64,000 nucleotides of DNA, from assembly GCF_017498545.1 (NCBI RefSeq), contig NZ_CP071793.1, positions 10,596,256 to 10,660,255 of the forward strand, written 5' to 3'. This document shows positions 55,718 through 64,000 of the stretch, in pieces (the stretch's first letter is position 1; each line of letters begins with the position of its first letter). Below the pieces are notes generated by a model. It saw only the letters and a program-made list of their open reading frames with translations. It was not told the DNA's origin and ran no database searches. The position numbers were made by a program, and so were the translations under genes. This DNA is from Sulfidibacter corallicola. GTDB taxonomy: Bacteria > Acidobacteriota > Holophagae > Acanthopleuribacterales > Acanthopleuribacteraceae.

Positions 55718-58700
55718 TCCTTCACATCGGATTCCATTTGGGAGAGGCGCTCGCGCAGCAGTTCCGCCAAGCCCGCCACGTGGGGCTCGGCCATCAGGCC
55801 GTGGTGATCCGCCGCGATCTTGTGGATCAGCAAGCTGCCACCGGCCAGGCGGCTCCAGCCGCCCGTGGGTTCATTGGCGACGGCAGGCACTTCGTCCGCA
55901 CCGCCCATGAACGGCTCGCGAGCGAGAAACAACAGCATCGGCTCTCCGCGGTTCGGTTGAGGTCGGTATTCGTTCATGGCGGCCACATGGGTCCGATAGA
56001 CGCCAAACCATCTTCGGAGCTGGGCCGCCGCATCCTCCACGGCGATCATCCCCAGATCCACGGCCCGCGCGAGCCAGTGGTCGAACAACCGATCGGCGTC
56101 GGCCTCCACCACCAAGGCACGGGTTTCCTCCGTCACGGCGTCCGACCCCAGCAGCTCGCTTCCGAAATCGATCAATTCGAGGATGTCGGGGTCGATCCCC
56201 TCGCCGTCAAACCGTTGACGCCGTTGGCCTGCCACCCGGGCCGCCATTTCGGGGGTGTAGCTGTCGATCAACACGAGAAGCGCCGCCTCCTCGCCGGCTT
56301 CCGCCAATTGCCGCGCCATTTCATAGGCGATGACGCCACCCAGCGACCAGCCGCCCAGGTAGTAGGGCCCCTCGGGTTGGATGCTCCGCATGGCTTCGAG
56401 GTAGACCGCGGCCATGCCGGCCACGTCGGTCGGTTGATCGCCACCGACCAAACCGGGCGCCTGCAACCCGTAACAGGACCGCTCTCCACTCAAGTGCTGC
56501 GCCAACGCCATGTAACACAGTACGTTACCACCAACGGGGTGCACCAGAAACAGCGGAGGTGCCGTGCCGCCCTGCGCCAGCCGGACCAAGGGTCCCTCGG
56601 CCTCCTCGCCGACTCGCGAGCGAACCAGCGGCGCTTGGCGCGCGATCGTGGGCGCGCGAATCACGGATGCCAGCGGCAACGCCACGCCGAATGCGTTCTG
56701 GATCGCCGCGACCAACCGCACCGCGAGCAGGCTGTGGCCGCCGATCTCGAAAAAGTTGTCGAACACCCCGATGCGCTCCGTGCTCAGGACCTCGCGCCAC
56801 AGGTCCGCCAAGCGCGCTTCGACCGTGTTTCGCGGTGTCGCGGTCGGCTCGTGCACCGCGTCGGGAATGGGTAAGGCGCCGCGATCGACCTTACCGGCCG
56901 CGTTCAGCGGGAACCGATCCAGGGTCACGAACGCCGAGGGCGCCATCACCGACGGCAGTCTTGCCTCGAGATAGGCCCGCAGGTCCGCCTCGGAGGGTCC
57001 CTCGCCAGTCACGATCAGGTAGGCCGTCAACAACGGTTCCCCGCCCTGCTCGCGCAGCGTCACCACTGCATCGTCGACCGCCGGATGATCGCACAACCGG
57101 GCCTCGATCTCGCCCAATTCCAAGCGGAACCCGCGAATCTTGACCTGGAAATCACGGCGACCGAGAAAGTCCACCAACCCGTCCGTACCGGGAAGGCGCC
57201 GCACCATGTCACCGGTGCGGTACAACCGCTGGCCGCCCGCCTCGCCTTCGCGCACGAAGGTGTTGGGAACGAAGCGCTCGGCGGTCAGGCCCGGCCGGTC
57301 GAGATACCCCTCGGCCACGCCGGACCCGCCGATGTAGAGCTCACCGACGACACCTTCGGGGACCGGTGCCCCGTGGTCGTCCAGAACGAAGGCCGTCTCG
57401 CAGGGCAAGGGCCGCCCGATGGGAACGCCACCCAGCGACGTATCCGGCAAGGTGTCGGGCGTGATGCGGTGGACCAGCGAGGTGATGGTCGTTTCGGTGG
57501 GGCCGTAGGCGTTGAGTAGCACACGCGAGGCCAGCGGGCTCGCCAACCAGAGCTGAACCGTTTCGGCCGGAAGCGCCTCGCCGCCCACGATCACCAGACG
57601 TGGCAGCGCGACGGTCTCCAACTCGGGCAGTCGCCGCCATTGGAGCAACAGTTCGTGCAGGTACCGCGGAGGAAGGTCCACCACCGTGATCCGATGGGCG
57701 CGAACCTGCTGCAGAAAGCCCGACGGGGACCACAACGCGTTGTCGCGCACGACGATCGTCGCACCGCTCATCAATCCCGGCAGGATTTGTTCGAGGGCGA
57801 TGTCCACATGCAGCGCCCCGAACTGGAGCACGCGATCTTCGACGCCCAGCCCGTAATCACTGGCGATCACTTGGCAATGTCGAGCAAGGGCGCCGTGGCT
57901 GACCACCACGCCCTTGGGTCGCCCGGTGGATCCGGATGTGTAGATGATGTAGGCCGGCGCCTGCAAGTCCACCGCGCGGCGCCCCGCGACCTCCGTCCCC
58001 TCGGGATCGCGATCCCAGGCATCGCGATCCAAATCGACGAGACCGCACGGAGCGATCGCTCCCACAACGGTTTCAAGCTTGGCACGGGTGGCGCCGTGAA
58101 CCAGCACCAGGCCGGGCTGGGCGTCCTCGCAAACCTGGCCCAGATGGGCCGCGGGCGCCTGCGGGTCCAGCGGCACGAACACGCAGCCGGCTTCGAACAC
58201 CGCGAGCAACGCCACCACCATTTCCGGCGAGCGTTCCAAACAAACCCCAACGCGGGTTCCCCGCGCGGCGCCCGACCGAACCAGGTGCGCGGCCAATCGA
58301 CCCACCCGGCGGTGCAGTTCGGCGTAACTCCAGGTCATCGCGTCGGCTCCGGTGAAGATCAACGCCTCCCGATCGGCCTGCGCCACGGCGCGTTCGGCGA
58401 ACAGCTCGAAGCAACTCCGTTCCCGAATCGCCGGATCGCGGGGTGGGTTCCAGGCATGAAGCAACCGTTCGCGTTCCTCGGGGGCCAGCATCGCCACCCG
58501 GGAAATCGGGCGATCCGGATCGTCCAGCAAGGCGACGATCAGGCGAAGGTAATGGGCCATCACCCGTTCGATGGTTTCGGGCCGATACAGGGCCTCGTCG
58601 TATTGGGCGTGCAGGGTCACCTCGTCGCCGAGGTCGATCACCTCGAGCCCGAAGTCGTGGTCGCCTTCCTGGTAGAGACCGTCCACCATCTCCATATCCA

Positions 58701-61700
58701 GTCCCCGCGAGGAGAAAGATCCGCTGGAAACCGAATCGGGAATGAAGTTCTGGAACGTGTAGGTCACCTGAAACAGCGGCGCCACCGCGCGCTCCCCGCC
58801 CAGCCCCAGTTCCCGAACCAAGGCCGGGAAGGGGTAGGCCGCGTGGTCCATGCCCTCGACGACGGCCAGGCGCAGTTCGGTCAGAAAGTCCCGGAACGAG
58901 GTCTCGCCGTGTAGCCGGCCTCGCACGACGATCATGTTGATGAAGTAGCCCACCACTTCGGCGAAGCGCTCGCCGGGCCGACCCGAGGTGGGCATGCCCA
59001 CCAGCAGGTCCCGCTCACCCGTGTAGCGATGCAGCAACACCTGAAACACGCCCAGGAAGAAGACCGAGCGCTGGATGCGGTGTTCCTTGGCCCAGGCGCG
59101 CACGCGCCGGGTCAAGGCCGCATCCAACCGAGCCACATGGGTGCGACCGCGAAAACTCGGCCGCGCGGGTCGCGGCCGGTCGGGCGGCAGCGTCACCACC
59201 GGCGGATCATCGGCCAGGCGATCCTTCCAGTAATCCAACAACAAGCGCCCCTCTTCCCCGTCGAGCAACGCCCGTTCCCAGGCGACGAACGCGTCGTAAT
59301 CGACGACCACCCCGGCGGCATCGGGCGCACCGCCCTCGATCAAACAACCGTAAGCTTCCCAAAGGTTTTGGAACAGCACCAACGACGAGGTGCCGTCGAA
59401 CACCAGGTGGTGGACCACCATCAGGACGACCCACGCATCGTCGGCCTCCCGCGCCAGATGGAAACGGAGCAAGGGCCCGGCCGCCACATCGAAGGGTTCG
59501 CGCACCCACTGCTTCAAGCGCGTGAACAGGGCCGCCTCGTCGTGGTCGCGCAGGTCGACCTGGTCCCAGCCGAAGCGATTCGGCTCGAGCTGCACGCGGA
59601 ACGGTTCGCCGTCCGCGTCCCCGAAGACCGAGGTCAGCAAGGGGAACCGCGCCACACTCGCCGCGCAGGCCTCGCGGAACTTGTCCACATCGAAGGCACC
59701 CGTGAGCCGAAAACAGAAGGGACAGTTGTAGGCGGTCATCTCTGGCGCCAGGCGCTGCAGGGCCCACAGGCCCATCTGCCCCTGCGAAAGAGGATGGCGC
59801 ATCGGTGCCGCTCGCTCGCGCGTTGGCGAGCTCGTCGCGGGAAGGTTCGGCGACACGGCTGGATCTTCGGACGAGGCGGGAGCCGGCTCCCCATCGCCCG
59901 TCAGGGGCACCCGTCCTTTCCGCTCACCTTCGGCCCAGGCCGTCCACCTGGCCGCGTAGTGCTCGGCCAGGTAGGCGGCGAACTCGGCGATGTTGACGTA
60001 GTCGAACAGCAAACCGGGTGAAAGGCGCACACCCAGCGCCTCGCCCAGATCCTGAACCATGCGCACCAATTGAATCGATTGCAGGCCCATGTCGTGGAAC
60101 CCGGTCGCGCGGGAAACCTCCGCGATCGGTACCCGGCTCTTGGCGGCGACCCAATGCCGCAGGAACGCCTCGGCAATGGCGACCGGTTCCCGTTCGGTCA
60201 TCGAGGCGGCATCGACGGCGGTTCCCGATGGGGACGCCGCCACCGGCGGGCGTGGTGGCTTCTCGTCCGGAGTCGGAACCGACCCGCCCCGCCCACCGCG
60301 AGATCGCGGCTCCGGCGGTTCCGGAACCCAATAATGACCCGCATCGAACGGATAGGTGGGCAACGACATGCGCATGCAGCCGCGATCCGCGAGCATGGCC
60401 TCGAAATCGAAGAGATGCCCGACGACGAACAGCTCGGCCAGGGAGGACAGCATGCCGCGATAGTCCCGAGCGTCTTCGCCCGGTCGCCATTTACGAATGA
60501 CGTCCACCAGGCGTGCACCGCGATCGGGATCGGCCTCACGCGTGCGCCGATCGACGACTTCGCCCACGAAGGCGTCGCCACCGTCCCCGTCCAGCCAGCG
60601 CTGCAGGCTGCAGGTCAGGGCGGCCCGGTCCGCCACCACGAAGGCGCAGCGGTAGCGCAGATGCCTGCGTCCCACCAACAGGGTGAAGGCGGCATCGCCG
60701 AGGTTCATGTGCGGGTGGGTCAGCACGTAGTCCAGCATGTGCTCCACCACCGCCCGCAACTGATCGCGGGTGCGGGCCGAGAGCACCACCAGGTGGGCCG
60801 GAAAATCCACCTGGCGGCGCACGGGTCGCGGGGCTTCTTCGAGTACCATGTGCGCGTTGGTCCCGCTGAAGCCGAACGCGCTGACTGTGGCTCGGCGCGG
60901 CGCCCCGGAAACCGGCGCATCCCAATCCTTCAACCGGGTGTTGACGAAAAAGGGGCTGCGGGCGAAGTCGATCAACCCGTTGCCGGACTCGAAGTGCAGC
61001 GACGGCGGGATCTGGCGATGCCGCAGCGAGAGCAGGACCTTGAGCACGCCGGCGACGCCGGCAGCGGTGGCGGTGTGCCCGATGTTGGTCTTGATCGAGC
61101 CGAGTGCCACGCGGCCCACCGCATCGCCATCGCGCCAAAACGCACGTGTCAGGGCGTCGACTTCGATGGCATCACCCAAGCGCGTGCCGGTCCCGTGCGC
61201 TTCGACCATCTGAATGCTGCCGGCGTCGATGCCGAATCGATCGTAGACCTGGCGCAGCAGCCGCTCCTGGGCGTTGGCACTGGGGGCCATGATCCCGTTG
61301 GTGGTGCCGTCCTGATTCAGTCCGCTGGCGCGAATCACGCCGTGGACCTGGTCGCCGTCGGCGAGGGCATCGCTCAGGCGCTTCAGCACCACCACACCCG
61401 CGCCCTCGCCGGGCACGAAGCCGTCGGCCCGGTCGTCGAAGGAGCGGCAGTGACCGTGGGGGCTGAGCATGCCGGCCTGACTGGTCGAGAGATGAAACCC
61501 CTCGGAGGCCTGAACGAACACACCGCCGGCCAGCGCCATGTCCGTCTCGCGGCACCACAGCCCCTGACAGGCCAGGTGGATTGCGGTCAGCGAGCTGGAA
61601 CAGGCCGTGTCCACCGCCACCGCCGGCCCGTGCAGGTTCAGGTGGTAGGCCAGCCGCGCGGGCATGATCGAGCCGGCATTGCCCGGGAAGGCGGCCGGGT

Positions 61701-64000
61701 GGGGTTCCTCACGCAACAACGCGCCGTAGCCGCCCTGAGTGCACCCCACGTAAATACCGCAAGCGCAGCCGCTCACGCCATCGCCGGCGTAACCGGCATC
61801 TTCCAGTGCCTTCCAGGATTCCTCCAGGAACAGGCGCTGTTGCGGGTCCATGTAGGTGGCTTCGCCCTCGGAAATATTGAAAAAATGCGGATCGAAACGC
61901 CGGATGTCCTCCAGGTAGCTTCCGGTGCGACAGAAATCCGGTTCCGCGCCGGCCTCGCCGAAGTGCGCCGCCAGGTCCCATCGGCGCACCTGCTCCACCA
62001 GGTCGTCGCCCGCAGCCAAATGTGCCCAGAGTGCGTTCAGGTCGTCGGATTTGGCGAATCGGCCGCTCATGCCGATGACCGCGATCGCTTCGGTACCCAC
62101 CGCGGGGCTTTCGCCGGTGGCCTCGATGCCGCTCGGCTCCGGGTGTACGACACGATCGTCGGAACGGCTTTCGGGCAGGGACGGCGCCTTGGGCATGGTT
62201 TGGGTCTGCACCGGAATACGAGTGGCCCGCATTCGAGTGGCCCGCATTCGGGTGGCCCGCATGCGGGTGGCCCGCTCACTCAGGGGCGATTCCGGTGCCA
62301 GGTCCTTTTTTGCGAGCGCACTCCGCACTCGATCGCCGAACGTGGTCAGGATGAAGTCCGTCAAGCGCTCGACCGTGCTGTGGTCGAACAGGCTGATCGT
62401 CTTCAGCTCGATCTCGAGCGCCGCGTTGATCTCGTCCACCAGATTCACCCCGGTGATCGAGTCCAAACCGTAGTCGGCGAAGGGCCCGGCAGGATCGATC
62501 TGGTCCAGGGGTACCTTGAGCGAAGTCGCCAGGTGATCGACGATCAGGGCCGCCACCTGGTGGCGGAGGGAGGGTGCCGCCTCATCCGGCACCGCCGGTG
62601 GCGGTGATGGCGGAACCTCCGGCGCTGCCGCTTCGTGTCGCGGCGGGGAGGTCGCGGGGCTTTCGACCGGAGCCCGCAACCGCGCCCCGAACTCGGACAC
62701 GATGAACTCGGTCAGTTTGGCCACCGAGCTGTAATCGAACAGGCTGGTGGTCTTGAGTTCGATGCCCAGCTCATCGTTCACGGCATCGACCAGGTTGATG
62801 CCCGTAATCGAGTCCAGACCGAAGGAAGCGAAGGAGGCCTCGACGTCGATCTCGGTACGCGGCACCTTGAGCGAGGCCTCCATGTTGGCGACGATCACCT
62901 CGCGGACCCGCGCCTCCATGGCCGCGTCGGACACCGGGACGGCGACCGCGACCCCGGCTTCGCGCGACTGGCCCACCGCCGCGCCGGCCGTGGTCCGGGC
63001 ATGCACAACCCGACCGGCGCCAGCAGTTGGCCTGGGCGAAGGAGGGGGTTGGCGCGGCGCCGCGGGCGGGGCCGTCTCGCTGCGATCCGTGCCGCCCAAC
63101 TGGGCGGGATCCACCCGACCGTCGCTCGCGGCCACCACCACCTGCTGCCCCAGGCCGTGCGCCGCCTCGGCCGGGAACAGAATCGGCCCGTAGCCCTCTT
63201 CCTTCAGGACCTCGTCCCAGGAGTCGGGTGCCAAGACGGGACTGCCCGCAATGCGCAGCTCGGGGTCCTCGTGCATCCACCACCCCTGCAGCAGGCCCAT
63301 CGTCAGGTGGGTGAACAGGAAGTTGTCGCTCAGTTCGTTCAGCAACAGCAACCCGTTTTGGCGCAGCACCGCCTTGCTGACCCGCAAGGTTTCGCGAATG
63401 TCCTTGGTGGCGTGCAACACGTTGGTGGCAATCGCCAGATCGTAGCGGTTCGGCTCGATCGCCTGAGCGGTCAGGCAGCGTCCCACGTCGAACATCTCGG
63501 TTTTCAGGAAATCGTATTTGGGCCGGTAGCGCTTCTCGGCGTAGAACAGGAACGCCTTGGAAATATCGGTGAAGCAGTACTCGGCGATGTGGGCGCCGAA
63601 CGGTTCCAGGCGAGGCAGCAGGCCCTCGGTGGTGCCACCGCTGCCGGCGCCGATCTCGATCAGGCGAATGCGGGCGTCCGGCTCGACGGCCAGCCGCTCC
63701 TCGATGTAGGCCACTACCGAATCGACCAGCACCTCGTTGAACAGGTCCGCCACGAAGTTGTCGCGGTAGAGCGGCGCCACCAGGTCCATGGAACCGTTGG
63801 GGAACATGATGTCGGTCGACATCGTCTTGCCCGTGATCACCTCGGGCAGGGCGCGCACGGTGGCTTCCACCAGCGGCACGATGGTCCGCTTGTGCTTGCC
63901 GTTCAGCCACTCGTCGCGCTGGGCGTCCCATTCGCGCCAGCAGGTCTCCAGGTCGCAGCGTTCGGGATCCACCACCGCGTAGCCGCGCCCCTCGGGCCGC
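55714..64000 (-). CDS. Terminal PKS-NRPS protein, 5' partial (MT-ACP-ACP-KS-ACP-C-A-PCP-TE)
   Basis: The frame stays open to the right edge, so the N-terminus is outside; about 2760 residues are seen. Counting from 63975: C-methyltransferase (SAM motif IGAGSGGTT near 107); two ACPs with GLDSIT serines near 387 and 504; an Arg-rich repeat linker (565-587); a ketosynthase at about 628-1046 with DTACSSS, HGTGT and NIGH intact; no AT domain but a KS-linker typical of trans-AT systems; a third carrier with GLQSIQ near 1298; condensation domain from about 1391 (HHLVFDG near 1525); adenylation at about 1855-2330 (YTSGSTGRPKG); PCP with GGHSLL near 2412; and thioesterase with GWSLGG near 2543 and a late His. 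It would add a polyketide unit, then an amino acid, and release the chain. Confidence 0.94.
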   Translation of the reverse strand, partial: RPEGRGYAVVDPERCDLETCWREWDAQRDEWLNGKHKRTIVPLVEATVRALPEVITGKTMSTDIMFPNGSMDLVAPLYRDNFVADLFNEVLVDSVVAYIEERLAVEPDARIRLIEIGAGSGGTTEGLLPRLEPFGAHIAEYCFTDISKAFLFYAEKRYRPKYDFLKTEMFDVGRCLTAQAIEPNRYDLAIATNVLHATKDIRETLRVSKAVLRQNGLLLLNELSDNFLFTHLTMGLLQGWWMHEDPELRIAGSPVLAPDSWDEVLKEEGYGPILFPAEAAHGLGQQVVVAASDGRVDPAQLGGTDRSETAPPAAPRQPPPSPRPTAGAGRVVHARTTAGAAVGQSREAGVAVAVPVSDAAMEARVREVIVANMEASLKVPRTEIDVEASFASFGLDSITGINLVDAVNDELGIELKTTSLFDYSSVAKLTEFIVSEFGARLRAPVESPATSPPRHEAAAPEVPPSPPPAVPDEAAPSLRHQVAALIVDHLATSLKVPLDQIDPAGPFADYGLDSITGVNLVDEINAALEIELKTISLFDHSTVERLTDFILTTFGDRVRSALAKKDLAPESPLSERATRMRATRMRATRMRATRIPVQTQTMPKAPSLPESRSDDRVVHPEPSGIEATGESPAVGTEAIAVIGMSGRFAKSDDLNALWAHLAAGDDLVEQVRRWDLAAHFGEAGAEPDFCRTGSYLEDIRRFDPHFFNISEGEATYMDPQQRLFLEESWKALEDAGYAGDGVSGCACGIYVGCTQGGYGALLREEPHPAAFPGNAGSIMPARLAYHLNLHGPAVAVDTACSSSLTAIHLACQGLWCRETDMALAGGVFVQASEGFHLSTSQAGMLSPHGHCRSFDDRADGFVPGEGAGVVVLKRLSDALADGDQVHGVIRASGLNQDGTTNGIMAPSANAQERLLRQVYDRFGIDAGSIQMVEAHGTGTRLGDAIEVDALTRAFWRDGDAVGRVALGSIKTNIGHTATAAGVAGVLKVLLSLRHRQIPPSLHFESGNGLIDFARSPFFVNTRLKDWDAPVSGAPRRATVSAFGFSGTNAHMVLEEAPRPVRRQVDFPAHLVVLSARTRDQLRAVVEHMLDYVLTHPHMNLGDAAFTLLVGRRHLRYRCAFVVADRAALTCSLQRWLDGDGGDAFVGEVVDRRTREADPDRGARLVDVIRKWRPGEDARDYRGMLSSLAELFVVGHLFDFEAMLADRGCMRMSLPTYPFDAGHYWVPEPPEPRSRGGRGGSVPTPDEKPPRPPVAASPSGTAVDAASMTEREPVAIAEAFLRHWVAAKSRVPIAEVSRATGFHDMGLQSIQLVRMVQDLGEALGVRLSPGLLFDYVNIAEFAAYLAEHYAARWTAWAEGERKGRVPLTGDGEPAPASSEDPAVSPNLPATSSPTRERAAPMRHPLSQGQMGLWALQRLAPEMTAYNCPFCFRLTGAFDVDKFREACAASVARFPLLTSVFGDADGEPFRVQLEPNRFGWDQVDLRDHDEAALFTRLKQWVREPFDVAAGPLLRFHLAREADDAWVVLMVVHHLVFDGTSSLVLFQNLWEAYGCLIEGGAPDAAGVVVDYDAFVAWERALLDGEEGRLLLDYWKDRLADDPPVVTLPPDRPRPARPSFRGRTHVARLDAALTRRVRAWAKEHRIQRSVFFLGVFQVLLHRYTGERDLLVGMPTSGRPGERFAEVVGYFINMIVVRGRLHGETSFRDFLTELRLAVVEGMDHAAYPFPALVRELGLGGERAVAPLFQVTYTFQNFIPDSVSSGSFSSRGLDMEMVDGLYQEGDHDFGLEVIDLGDEVTLHAQYDEALYRPETIERVMAHYLRLIVALLDDPDRPISRVAMLAPEERERLLHAWNPPRDPAIRERSCFELFAERAVAQADREALIFTGADAMTWSYAELHRRVGRLAAHLVRSGAARGTRVGVCLERSPEMVVALLAVFEAGCVFVPLDPQAPAAHLGQVCEDAQPGLVLVHGATRAKLETVVGAIAPCGLVDLDRDAWDRDPEGTEVAGRRAVDLQAPAYIIYTSGSTGRPKGVVVSHGALARHCQVIASDYGLGVEDRVLQFGALHVDIALEQILPGLMSGATIVVRDNALWSPSGFLQQVRAHRITVVDLPPRYLHELLLQWRRLPELETVALPRLVIVGGEALPAETVQLWLASPLASRVLLNAYGPTETTITSLVHRITPDTLPDTSLGGVPIGRPLPCETAFVLDDHGAPVPEGVVGELYIGGSGVAEGYLDRPGLTAERFVPNTFVREGEAGGQRLYRTGDMVRRLPGTDGLVDFLGRRDFQVKIRGFRLELGEIEARLCDHPAVDDAVVTLREQGGEPLLTAYLIVTGEGPSEADLRAYLEARLPSVMAPSAFVTLDRFPLNAAGKVDRGALPIPDAVHEPTATPRNTVEARLADLWREVLSTERIGVFDNFFEIGGHSLLAVRLVAAIQNAFGVALPLASVIRAPTIARQAPLVRSRVGEEAEGPLVRLAQGGTAPPLFLVHPVGGNVLCYMALAQHLSGERSCYGLQAPGLVGGDQPTDVAGMAAVYLEAMRSIQPEGPYYLGGWSLGGVIAYEMARQLAEAGEEAALLVLIDSYTPEMAARVAGQRRQRFDGEGIDPDILELIDFGSELLGSDAVTEETRALVVEADADRLFDHWLARAVDLGMIAVEDAAAQLRRWFGVYRTHVAAMNEYRPQPNRGEPMLLFLAREPFMGGADEVPAVANEPTGGWSRLAGGSLLIHKIAADHHGLMAEPHVAGLAELLRERLSQMESDVKE
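62219..62275 (-). repeat. Four 15-base tandem repeats inside the PKS-NRPS gene
   Basis: Four 12-base units C-G-A/G-GTGGCCCGC, separated by ATT, ATT and ATG, form a 15-base period. On the coding strand they give four RATRM units (the last one RATRI) in the linker between ACP2 and the ketosynthase. The wobble differences suggest recent slippage expansion. The linker is flexible and positively charged. Confidence 0.9.

Noticed and set aside
53870..55807. Plus-strand open frame opposite the M20 peptidase and Ntn hydrolase genes
   Set aside because: It is antisense to two genes with full catalytic motifs and lacks a ribosome site.
60070..62607. Long plus-strand open frame of about 845 codons opposite the PKS-NRPS gene
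   Set aside because: The minus strand carries unbroken KS, ACP and C domain motifs. The plus-strand frame has none and is a GC-driven shadow. Several shorter frames opposite the same gene are rejected for the same reason.

Overview
This is a GC-rich bacterial chromosome segment with long intergenic spacers full of short dispersed repeats and a heavy signalling load. It holds Ser/Thr kinases fused to WD40 or TPR arrays, an ECF sigma factor of the type that travels with such kinases, a beta-propeller hybrid histidine kinase, a LytS/LytTR pair, and a PKS-NRPS assembly line. No rRNA or tRNA is visible. The gene content fits a predatory-type or marine Acidobacteriota (Acanthopleuribacter/Sulfidibacter-like) best, with a myxobacterium as the alternative. 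This is an inference from gene style, not from a marker gene.

Layout. 0.7-2.8 kb: a TonB-dependent receptor. 3.1-5.9 kb: a compact stress or detoxification operon (VOC protein, MAPEG, SDR, cupin, TetR) whose promoter carries a palindrome between the -35 and -10, most likely the operator of its own TetR. 5.9-6.7 kb: a non-coding repeat element with perfect 35-bp inverted ends. 6.7-11.1 kb: an ABC ATPase and an ABC-2 permease fused to an M1 aminopeptidase. 11.9-13.4 kb: a LytS-type kinase and LytTR regulator. 13.5-17.3 kb: an exported methyltransferase, a Roadblock/LC7 protein, and a QueD/PTPS-like protein coupled to a ThiO-like FAD oxidase. 18.0-24.8 kb: an ECF sigma factor and a 2057-residue protein that reads as kinase, TIR-like, STAND ATPase, membrane helix and WD40 array. 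25.4-28.0 kb: an unknown protein, a decayed CHAT-protease gene and an ArsR/SRPBCC pair.

28.3-34.0 kb holds the conserved but functionally unassigned STM4015-4014-4013-4012-4011 cassette (LRR-like, ATP-grasp, phosphatase-superfamily and two radical SAM proteins) with a HAD phosphatase inserted. Overlapping starts and stops show it is one transcription unit. 34.1-41.9 kb is an accessory, repeat-rich stretch: a zinc-ribbon membrane protein, a Tat-exported protein with a Cys-rich partner, a HEAT-like protein, a toxin-antitoxin module whose toxin is frameshifted, and a secreted Ig/cadherin-like repeat protein.

42.8-52.5 kb: a kinase-TPR protein, a 1702-residue hybrid sensor with two separate histidine kinase cores, and a receiver-kinase protein. 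52.8-64.0 kb (minus strand, running off the right edge) is the 3' end of a biosynthetic operon. A terminal trans-AT-like PKS-NRPS protein (MT-ACP-ACP-KS-ACP-C-A-PCP-TE) is translationally coupled to a lipoprotein M20 dipeptidase, followed by an Ntn acylase of the choloylglycine hydrolase type. The pairing of an assembly line with two amide hydrolases suggests maturation, prodrug activation or self-protection.
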